A stretch of 37,013 nucleotides of DNA from IMG/VR virus record IMGVR_UViG_3300008266_000402, positions 1 to 37,013 of that record. The stretch is one strand, 5' to 3'. Numbering within the stretch: position 1 is the stretch's first letter; the number at the start of each line of letters is the position of its first letter. This DNA comes from a virus. Shown piece after piece: positions 14,843-22,600 of this stretch. A program made the translations under genes and the position numbers. The notes under the pieces are model-generated. The model was given only the letters and a program-made list of their open reading frames with translations. It did not search any database and had not been told where the DNA came from.

Positions 14843-15246
14843 GCAGCGCAGTCAAATCCAACCCAGGAAAATGGAAGCGCATCGTCGCCCAGGTCAAGGC
14901 CTCGGGCAAGGGCGGCTCGCCTGGGCAGTGGTCGGCTCGGAAGGCTCAACTGGCCACCCAGAAGTACAAGTCGTCCGGAGGGGGCTATAAAGGCCCAAAA
15001 CGGGCCGATAACAGCCTCTCCCAATGGTCGAAGCAGGATTGGGGCACCAAGTCCGGCAAGCCCTCTACGCAGGGCCCTAAGGCCACCGGAGAGCGGTATC
15101 TGCCCAAAAAGGCCATCCAAAGCCTGTCGTCCTCGGAATATGCCGCCACCACCCGGGCTAAGCGGGAGGGGAAGGCGGCCGGCAAACAGTTTGTCTCCCA
15201 GCCTAAGTCGATTGCTGAGAAGACCAAAAAGTATAGGAGCTGGTAA
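14839..15246 (+). CDS. DUF5872-like basic protein
   Basis: The 135-residue product has WKRIVAQVKASGKGGSPGQW, then SARKAQLATQKYKSSGGGYK, a WSKQDWGTKSGKPSTQGPKA block and GERYLPKKAIQSLSSSEYAA, ending basic. I recognise this as the DUF5872 pattern, a family found in phages, giant viruses and some cellular genomes. Lysine, serine and glycine dominate and the predicted charge is strongly positive. It overlaps the endolysin by four bases and the adaptor gene by one. Possible roles are DNA or nucleoid binding, or packaging inside the virion; none is established. Confidence 0.75.
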   Translation: MSSAVKSNPGKWKRIVAQVKASGKGGSPGQWSARKAQLATQKYKSSGGGYKGPKRADNSLSQWSKQDWGTKSGKPSTQGPKATGERYLPKKAIQSLSSSEYAATTRAKREGKAAGKQFVSQPKSIAEKTKKYRSW

Positions 15247-15881
15247 TGACAGTTGCGGCCGTACAAACTTACGATTCTTTGGTAGACGATATCTCAACCT
15301 ACCTGGAGCGCACGGACACGGCCACGCTTGAGAAGATTCCGACCTTCATCATGCTGGCCGAGCAAGTTATCGCCTCAGAGATTAAGTTCTTGGGCAACCT
15401 GACCGTGATGCAAAGCACCATGGTGGCCACCCAGCCGGTGATCGATAAGCCAGCCAGGTGGCATAAGACGGTGTCTATGAATGTGGTCGTGGCCGGGGAG
15501 CGCAAGCCTGTCCTGCTCCGCAAATACGAGTACCTGCGGGAGTATTGGCCAGACCCCACCCAGACCGATGTGCCTAAGTTTTATTGCGACTACGACTACA
15601 CCCACTGGTTAGTCGCCCCGACCCCAACCTCAGGCTATACCTTTGAGGTGCTTTATTACGAGCGGATTCAGCCCCTGGATTCCTCAAATCAAACTAACTG
15701 GTTCACGATCTACGCCCCGCAGGCGCTGCTCTACGGTAGCCTCCTGCAGGCCATGCCTTTCCTTAAAAACGATGAGCGCATGCCGATGTGGCAGGCTCAG
15801 TACGACAAGATTATTAATACCTTGAAGACTGAAGACCTGACCCGGATTGCGGACCGTCAATCTACTGTATTGGATTCATAA
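15246..15881 (+). CDS. Tail adaptor protein (SU10/P22 gp4-like)
   Basis: The 211-residue product begins with a helical segment (TYDSLVDDISTYLERTDTAT ... IPTFIMLAEQVIASEIKFL), continues with a beta part ending in HWLVAPTPTSGYTFEVLYYE, and closes with a helical C-terminus (YAPQALLYGSLLQAMPFLKN ... IINTLKTEDLTRIADRQ). This arrangement is that of phage adaptor proteins such as the SU10 adaptor and P22 gp4, which dock under the portal and receive the tail nozzle. aggag lies about 7 bases before the ATG. The downstream order (fibre, nozzle, internal proteins) fits assembly of a short tail. Confidence 0.8.
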   Translation: MTVAAVQTYDSLVDDISTYLERTDTATLEKIPTFIMLAEQVIASEIKFLGNLTVMQSTMVATQPVIDKPARWHKTVSMNVVVAGERKPVLLRKYEYLREYWPDPTQTDVPKFYCDYDYTHWLVAPTPTSGYTFEVLYYERIQPLDSSNQTNWFTIYAPQALLYGSLLQAMPFLKNDERMPMWQAQYDKIINTLKTEDLTRIADRQSTVLDS

Positions 15882-17155
15882 TGAGCTACAACAGTCCATT
15901 TACCGGTAATGTGGTCCAGCCGACCGATGTGTCGTTTCGGGCTTTTTCAATATCCGCAAACACTCAGCTTGAGTGGCCAATTAACGGCAACGCCACGGAT
16001 GACTACGCCGCCCGGATCATGGAGGTCACGGCGACCACCGGGGGGCTGCTGCTCAAGATGCCCCCGGCCAATCAGACATCGGTTGGTAACGACGCCCTTA
16101 TAACAAACTCTGGGGCAAATACTTTCACGGTAGCCGATTACGATGGCAATACGATCGTTGCGGTTGCAGCCGGCCAGGCAAAATATATCTATGTTGAGAC
16201 CAATCCAAACACGGCCGGCACCTGGGGTGTAATTGCTTTCGGCGTTGGAACCTCAAATGTGGATGCGGCCACCTTAGCCGGATACGGTTTATTGGCTGTC
16301 GCCAACACCCTTAATCAGTCTCATCCGGTCGGAACCTACTCAGCAAACTTTACGCTTGATGACACAGATCGAGCTCAGACCGTTGTTTGGACTGGTGGAA
16401 CGGGAACGATATCTCTGACCTCAGCGTCTACCTTAGGAAATAACTGGTTTACGCTAATCCGCAATAACGGCACCGGCACGGTTACTCTGTCTCCGTCCGG
16501 CGGTCAGTTGATTGATTCGTCTGCCTCTTTAGACCTTCAGCCGACAGAGTCGTGCTTTGTCATATCTTCAGGCACAGCGTTTTTCAGCGTCGGCTTAGGT
16601 AGGTCTACAGAATTTAACTTTACCCAGCTAACCAAAGCGGTAACGAATGGTGCCTACACATTGACCCCAGTCGAGGCGGCCAATGTGATTCAAAAGTACA
16701 CCGGAACCCTGACAGGCAATGTCACGGTTAACCTACCCCAAACCATCCAGGTTTATTACATTACGAACCAAACCGATGGTACGGGTGCGAACTACACCAT
16801 AACATTTACCACCGGTGTTGCAGGGTCGGGAACGGCGGTAGTCCCGGCGGGTCAGCAAGCTATTTTGCTTTGCGACTCGGTTAACCTTTTAAATGCCTCT
16901 ACGATCTTAGCCGGTATTTCTAATATCCAGCTATCCGATGGCAATGTGGGTAGCCCAAGCCTTTCCTTCGCAAGCGAAACAACAACGGGTATCTATCGCC
17001 CAGCGGCGGGGCAGTTTGGCTTAAGTGTTCTCGGAACGCAGCGATTTAGGGCAACAGCCACAGGTATAACCGTGACCGGAGCCGGTGCCTTTTCAGGGGC
17101 CGTATCTGGAACAACCGGAACCTTCACCAGCGGCGTTCTTGGCGGAACCTTTTAA
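15881..17155 (+). CDS. Tail fibre or tail-knob protein between adaptor and nozzle
   Basis: The 424-residue product is beta-rich with repeating sandwich-like segments: FTVADYDGNTIVAVAAGQA, FTLIRNNGTGTVTLSP and YTITFTTGVAGSGTAVVPAG. The last about 75 residues contain IQLSDGNVGSPSLSFASETT, then TGIYRPAAGQFGLSVLGTQR, a collar-type module often next to fibre C-termini. The final GVLGGTF resembles the GIFGGTF end of the 671 fibre. It overlaps the adaptor and nozzle genes by one base each. In SU10-like phages the fibres attach at the adaptor/nozzle junction, so a fibre or fibre-base role is likely. Confidence 0.7.
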   Translation: MSYNSPFTGNVVQPTDVSFRAFSISANTQLEWPINGNATDDYAARIMEVTATTGGLLLKMPPANQTSVGNDALITNSGANTFTVADYDGNTIVAVAAGQAKYIYVETNPNTAGTWGVIAFGVGTSNVDAATLAGYGLLAVANTLNQSHPVGTYSANFTLDDTDRAQTVVWTGGTGTISLTSASTLGNNWFTLIRNNGTGTVTLSPSGGQLIDSSASLDLQPTESCFVISSGTAFFSVGLGRSTEFNFTQLTKAVTNGAYTLTPVEAANVIQKYTGTLTGNVTVNLPQTIQVYYITNQTDGTGANYTITFTTGVAGSGTAVVPAGQQAILLCDSVNLLNASTILAGISNIQLSDGNVGSPSLSFASETTTGIYRPAAGQFGLSVLGTQRFRATATGITVTGAGAFSGAVSGTTGTFTSGVLGGTF

Positions 17156-19392
17156 TGACCCAGAAAGTCTTCGCTATCGATACCCTCGCTGGTATTCAGC
17201 GGGACGGCACGGTATTTGATAAACAGTATTACAACGATGGCCGCTGGGTCAGGTTCCAGCGCGGCCGCCCCCGTAAAATGGGTGGCTATCGAGTTATTTC
17301 AAATGAGCTGACAGGTCCCTCTCGAGGTATCTGGGTCAACGCTCAAAATAGTTTTAACTACATTTTTTCGGGCTACTCAGACGGCCTGCAAGAATTGATT
17401 ATTGACGATAACGGTGTGGGCGCTGGGGTAGCGAACTTTACCGTAAATAACTTTACTGCCTCTCAATTAAATATGTGGCAGTTCGACGGCTTTTATGATG
17501 TCGCTGGAGCCGGGGTTAGCTCGTTGGTGGCTCATCCGGGGCAAAACATTGTTGCAATCGATAACACCACAAATACCCCTGTTTTAATCGGTGACATCAA
17601 TGGCACCACAATGAACCAAATTGGGGTGTTTACCGACTCGGTAACAACAGCTAACGGACTGCCAACTTTAACTTTGGCAGCCGCAAACCTTCTTATCGGG
17701 GCTGGTCAGTCAATCACTGGAGCGGGGATACCAGCAAATACGACTGTTGTATCTGTATCCGGAACTACCGTAACAATGAGCCAAAACGCTACCGCGTCGG
17801 CTACCGTAACGGCGACATTTAATAATAATGTCTCGGTCTCTGGAGGTGTGGTTGTCTTACATCCGTATGTCTTCGTATACGGAAACAACGGTTTAATTCG
17901 TAACTGCTCTGCTGGTAACGCTCAAGATTGGGTGTCAGCAGATGCCAACGAAGTAAATGTAGCCACGGGCAAGATCGTTCAAGGACTTCCGGTTCGAGGT
18001 GGATCAAACTCCCCCTCGGGACTTTTTTGGTCGCTAGATTCTTTGGTTCGGGTATCTTACGCACCCCAGTCGTTGGGTATTCCAAACTCAGGAGACTTTG
18101 CCGCGCCAACCTTTTGGCGGTACGACATCATCTCCTCACAGACATCAATTCTGTCCTCTCAGTGCGTTATTGAGTATGACGGCGTTTATTACTGGATTGG
18201 GGTTGATCGATTCCTACTCTATAACGGTGTTGTCAAAGAGATTCCTAATCAGATGAATCAAAACTATTTCTTTGACAATTTGAACTACGCCCAAAGACAA
18301 AAGGTGTGGGCAACCAAAGTTCCTCGTTTTGGTGAGGTTTGGTGGTTTTACCCAAGGGGCAATTCGGCAGAGTGTAACGACGCCATCATCTATAACATCC
18401 GCGAGAACACCTGGTACGACGCCGGGACGGCTCTAGGCTCTCGTAGATCAGCCGGGTACTTCTCTCAGGTCTTTGCTTACCCGGTTGAGGCTGACTGGGT
18501 GACCCTACCCCAGGAGACAGTCCTGACGGCTAGCATGACCTACACGAGCGGGTTTAACAAAATCGCTTTAGATACCTATTACACAGATCTAAAGACTAAT
18601 TACCTAGTTTTTGGCACAGACATTCCTGCCGGCACGACAATTACCAATATCCAGTCCAGCGGGATCAAAACCTTTGGAGCAATCACCGCAGGCTCAGGGT
18701 ATGCAGATGCAACCTATAACAATGTTCCGCTTACTGGCGGATCGGGGTCCGGAGCGACAGCAAATATCACCGTATCCGGTGGCGGGGTGACGGCCGTAAC
18801 TTTAGTAAATTACGGGGCTGCTTATGAAGTAGGGGACGCCCTTTCGGCTAGCGATGCAAACCTAGGCGGTTTAGGTGGGGCAGGATTTTCAATCCCTGTC
18901 ACCGACTTATATGTCATGGTTTTGACCTTATCTGCCGCTCCGACAGCTTCAAGCACAGCTGCTTTAACATTTAAGACCCAAGAAGACCGAATCGAGATCT
19001 ATCAACACGAGATCGGCACAGACGCAATTAACGGTCAAACGATCACAGCGGTTGAGTCTTACTTTGAGACATCAGATCTTGGCTGGGTAGCCGGCGGCCC
19101 ATCCCAACCTACGATGGACGGGGCAAATCGTTGGCTAAGGCTTGAGCGGGTGGAGCCAGACTTTGTTCAAAGTGGTCAAATGAGCCTGATCGTAACTGGT
19201 CGCCCGTATGCCCAAATAGACGATCAAGACTCAGCACCTTATAACTTTGATCCCGGCACTGGAAAAATTGACATGAAAGAGCAGCGGCGCGAGTTGCGGC
19301 TTAAGTTCATATCTAACACCGTCGGAGGTAATTATCAGCTTGGTCGAGTCATTCTAAACGCAGACATTGGTGATGTAAGAGGATATTCATGA
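17155..19392 (+). CDS. Tail nozzle / DNA stabilisation protein (P22 gp10-like)
   Basis: The 745-residue product starts with IQRDGTVFDKQYYNDGRWVR, then FQRGRPRKMGGYRVI. Later it has SSQCVIEYDGVYYWIGVDRF and VWWFYPRGNSAECNDAIIYN. The C-terminus (KEQRRELRLKFISNTVGGNY ... QLGRVILNADIGDVRGYS) is characteristic of phage nozzle proteins related to P22 gp10, which close the tail tube and keep the DNA in. It is longer than the typical 450-500 residues because of inserted beta domains: residues about 160-222 (GAGQSITGAGIPANTTVV) and about 508-584 (ITAGSGYADATYNNVPLTGG). These inserts probably project from the tail surface. Confidence 0.8.
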   Translation: MTQKVFAIDTLAGIQRDGTVFDKQYYNDGRWVRFQRGRPRKMGGYRVISNELTGPSRGIWVNAQNSFNYIFSGYSDGLQELIIDDNGVGAGVANFTVNNFTASQLNMWQFDGFYDVAGAGVSSLVAHPGQNIVAIDNTTNTPVLIGDINGTTMNQIGVFTDSVTTANGLPTLTLAAANLLIGAGQSITGAGIPANTTVVSVSGTTVTMSQNATASATVTATFNNNVSVSGGVVVLHPYVFVYGNNGLIRNCSAGNAQDWVSADANEVNVATGKIVQGLPVRGGSNSPSGLFWSLDSLVRVSYAPQSLGIPNSGDFAAPTFWRYDIISSQTSILSSQCVIEYDGVYYWIGVDRFLLYNGVVKEIPNQMNQNYFFDNLNYAQRQKVWATKVPRFGEVWWFYPRGNSAECNDAIIYNIRENTWYDAGTALGSRRSAGYFSQVFAYPVEADWVTLPQETVLTASMTYTSGFNKIALDTYYTDLKTNYLVFGTDIPAGTTITNIQSSGIKTFGAITAGSGYADATYNNVPLTGGSGSGATANITVSGGGVTAVTLVNYGAAYEVGDALSASDANLGGLGGAGFSIPVTDLYVMVLTLSAAPTASSTAALTFKTQEDRIEIYQHEIGTDAINGQTITAVESYFETSDLGWVAGGPSQPTMDGANRWLRLERVEPDFVQSGQMSLIVTGRPYAQIDDQDSAPYNFDPGTGKIDMKEQRRELRLKFISNTVGGNYQLGRVILNADIGDVRGYS

Positions 19393-19661
19393 CGACTCCG
19401 CTTACTCCCGCTGGTGGCCAGCCGCTGGTTTATGACCCGCGGTTTCATACTTTTGAGTCTTGGGCGGCACTGATGTGCGAGCAGTACGCAGCTCAGCAGC
19501 TTGAAATTCCTGGCCCACTGACAGACTGGAAGCTGTGGGGCGATGGACTTAAGGCAATTGATATCTTCACCAATGAGGCCATTCCATCGACTGAAAATTA
19601 TGAGAATTGGTACGACTGGGCGGCAGCGTTATTGGCATCAATTAACCCGAGGGTTGCTTAA
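19389..19661 (+). CDS. Small tail-associated protein of unknown function
   Basis: The 90-residue product starts with the ATG overlapping the nozzle stop (ATGA). It contains PLVYDPRFHTFESWAALMCE and WYDWAAALLASINPR, rich in Trp and Tyr, with no charged tail and no membrane segment. The frequent aromatics and the tight coupling to the nozzle gene suggest a small tail component that binds the nozzle or the first ejection protein. I recall similar small genes at this place in related phages but no named family. Confidence 0.6.
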   Translation: MTTPLTPAGGQPLVYDPRFHTFESWAALMCEQYAAQQLEIPGPLTDWKLWGDGLKAIDIFTNEAIPSTENYENWYDWAAALLASINPRVA

Positions 19662-19663
19662 AA

Positions 19664-22600
19664 ATGATTAGCCCACAAGACATAAGCAGCTTTATTGCCG
19701 CAAATGTTGATAACCCAAAGGCAATTGCTGACGCAGCCGCTAAATTTAACATTTCTGCATCTGATATTGCTGCAGCAACCGGATATACACCAGCTCAGCA
19801 GTCGTCATACTTTCAGACCTCAAACATTACGCCAAGCTATTCAGGGCTTGAAAATTACAACCTTATCAATCAGGCCTATAAAGACATTGGGATTACTAGC
19901 CCAGACGCCCCTGGTCGTGCTCACTGGGAGCAGCAGCTTCAAACTGGTGCAATAAAGCCGCAAGACTTTCAAAAGACATTCTTACAAGCAGCGTCTGGGG
20001 TAACCGACCCCCTTTATCAAGAAAATGTTCTCAAAGCTCAAGAACAGTTAAAACTGCTTGCTCCAACAAAAGATCAGGCGCAAAAGATTGTTGATACTGT
20101 TTACGAAAGTATCGGTGTAACAGATCCGAACGCCCCGGGAAAACAAGGTTATGTAGAGCAGATTGCCTCAGGAAGACTTGATCCAAAAGACTTTCCAAAG
20201 TCTTTCTTAGAGCAGGCATCGCGGTTTACTGACCCAAAATATGCTTCAAATGTTACAGCCGCACAACAACTTTTAACTGAGCTAAATCGGCCTGCAACGA
20301 TTGAGCGAGATGGTCAAAGTTACGATACTCGAACAGTCTTAAATCTAGCATCCCAAATTATTCCTAATCTTGGGGAGCTTAGAGGTGGCATCTTTGGCAC
20401 GAAAGGTGAGTCTGTAGGCTTTACCTACGATCAAGCCAAACAAATCCTAGGGCGAGATCCAAGCGCTGGTGAGCAGGTTGTTTTGGACATGGCCAAGGAG
20501 TTGATTGGCAGAGGCGTAACCGATCTTAGCCAAATAAAACTTGAGGACATGCTCCGTGAGGGCCAGGTTTCTCAGAGGTTTGATGAGGGATCAACGACGC
20601 CAAGATACATGGTGTCAGCTTTCAATCCTTACATCGCTTTGGATGAAAGCGCAGGCAGTGCGGCTATTAATCGAGAGCTGACCCCGGCTGAGTTGGCAAA
20701 AGTTCAAAGTCGTCAGGTTCGGGATGAAGAGGGGAACTTTTACACGCAGTATTTCTTGCCTGATATATCGGTTGGAAAGGTAATTAAGACCCCAACTCAA
20801 ACCCTGGGTTACACATCACCAACCGACCCATATAGCATTCAAATCGGCAAGACCTATAGCGGTCCAGGCATGACGGGTTACAACATGATTGTTAACCCAA
20901 CCACTGGAAAGCTGCAGTTTACGACTTACGGTCAAGATACAGGCCAGGGCCAGCTTATCTCTCAAGCCTTAACCGTTGCATCTTTTGTTCCTGGTCTACA
21001 ACCGTTTGCGGTGGCAGCCAATGCAGCCTTTGCAATCAGTCAGGGTAATTATCTTGGGGCCATAGCGTCAGTTGCGAGTATGGGCGGGTACACAAATGTG
21101 GCCACGGCTGCAAATGTGGCCAATGCAATACAAAACAACAATCCACTAGGGGTTGTAACAGCGCTTTCAAATAATCCAACCATATCAAGCAGCGTTGGAA
21201 ATATTAATGTTGCAGGAAACATTACCCTTTCAGATGTCACAAAAGCAGCTAACTTAGCAAATGCTGTAGCAAAAGAAGATTGGGTTTCGGCGGCTCAAAT
21301 AGGTGGTCAGCTATCAAATAGTAGTGACCTTCAGACCGCCGCTGCTGCGGCCCGTGTGGTTCAGGCAGTGTCAACCGGGAACTTTAGCGCAATAGCAAAT
21401 GCAGTTAAAGGTTTAGACCGAACCCTGCAGGCTGCAAATAATGTTACTAATCCAGATGTCACTACAAAAATTGTAGAGGTTGTGAATCGAGATGTAACAG
21501 GTAATGCTGACACAGCAAAAGACAAAATTGTAAGTGCAGCGTTAGCCAATGGTGCATCAGAAGAAGATGCTAACGATGCTGCTGAGGCAATTACTCAGGT
21601 TCAGCAGGCAGTTATTCCCGTATCGGATACAACTGTTAGAACAGCTGATAGTTTAAAAACCGAGATTGAGAAAAGTATAGAGAAGGTAGATCTCGAAGAG
21701 TTTGCTGGATTTGATGATGCAGCAGCTCGCACCATTGAGCGTAATACCTTAAAAATTTCCAATACTGAGGCAGATACACCCCAAGAGGCTGCCGCCTTGG
21801 CCGCCGCTCGAGGGTACACAGCCTTTAACTTTGGTGGCGAAACCTATCAGGTGTCAGCCACGGCTGCCGATATCGCCAAACAGGTCACAGAGCAAAATGT
21901 TGCTGCTCAGGATACTTTTGCAAATGCCTACCAGACCGCCAGAAATCAGCTTGGACCAGGTCAAATCTTTACTTGGAACGGTAAGCAGTACAGCACCGAC
22001 ACTCGAGAAGAGAACCCGTCGCTTGCTGCTGCCTCGGATCAGATCCGTGCAGCTCAGATGGGCGTGGCAAATGGTAAGGGAACCTACGCTGGATACGACC
22101 AAACAGCGGTTGGCGATGCTCTTTCATCCCTGGGAACTTTTGATAGTTTCTTAAATGCCACGACAGAAGACGGTCAAAAGGTCATAGTTGGCGACAAGAT
22201 CAGCAAGGATTTAATCACTCCGCTAGTCCGAATTTTTGGTCTAACAACCCGAGCAAGTGGTGAGCTTGCGGAGAGCATGGCAGGCAGTCTGATGGCAATG
22301 AATGTCATCGATAAAGACAGCGCCTTAATGCAAGCTGCAACCCAGCTTAAAAAGTCGAGCGAATTTGCGGTCGGCAAAGATATTGCCCAGGCAGAAAAGA
22401 ATGTATTTGACCGGGTAAACAAGGCAGAGGGCGCAGTAGAAAAAGGTAAAGAGCTATTCAAGGCGATGTGGGACAACCCCGTCACAATCTTTACGCTGCC
22501 CTTTAATGAGGGTGTCCAAGAGATTGCCCCGTTGCTGACAGGTGTTGGTGCCGCAAAGTGGATTGGCAAGGTTGCCGGTCTGACCGTTAGCGCCGGTATG

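Noticed and set aside
14779-15297. Minus-strand frame of 172 residues across the DUF5872 and adaptor starts
   Set aside because: Leu/Pro/Arg/Gly-rich shadow of Ser/Lys/Gly codons; the plus-strand genes there are recognisable and coupled.
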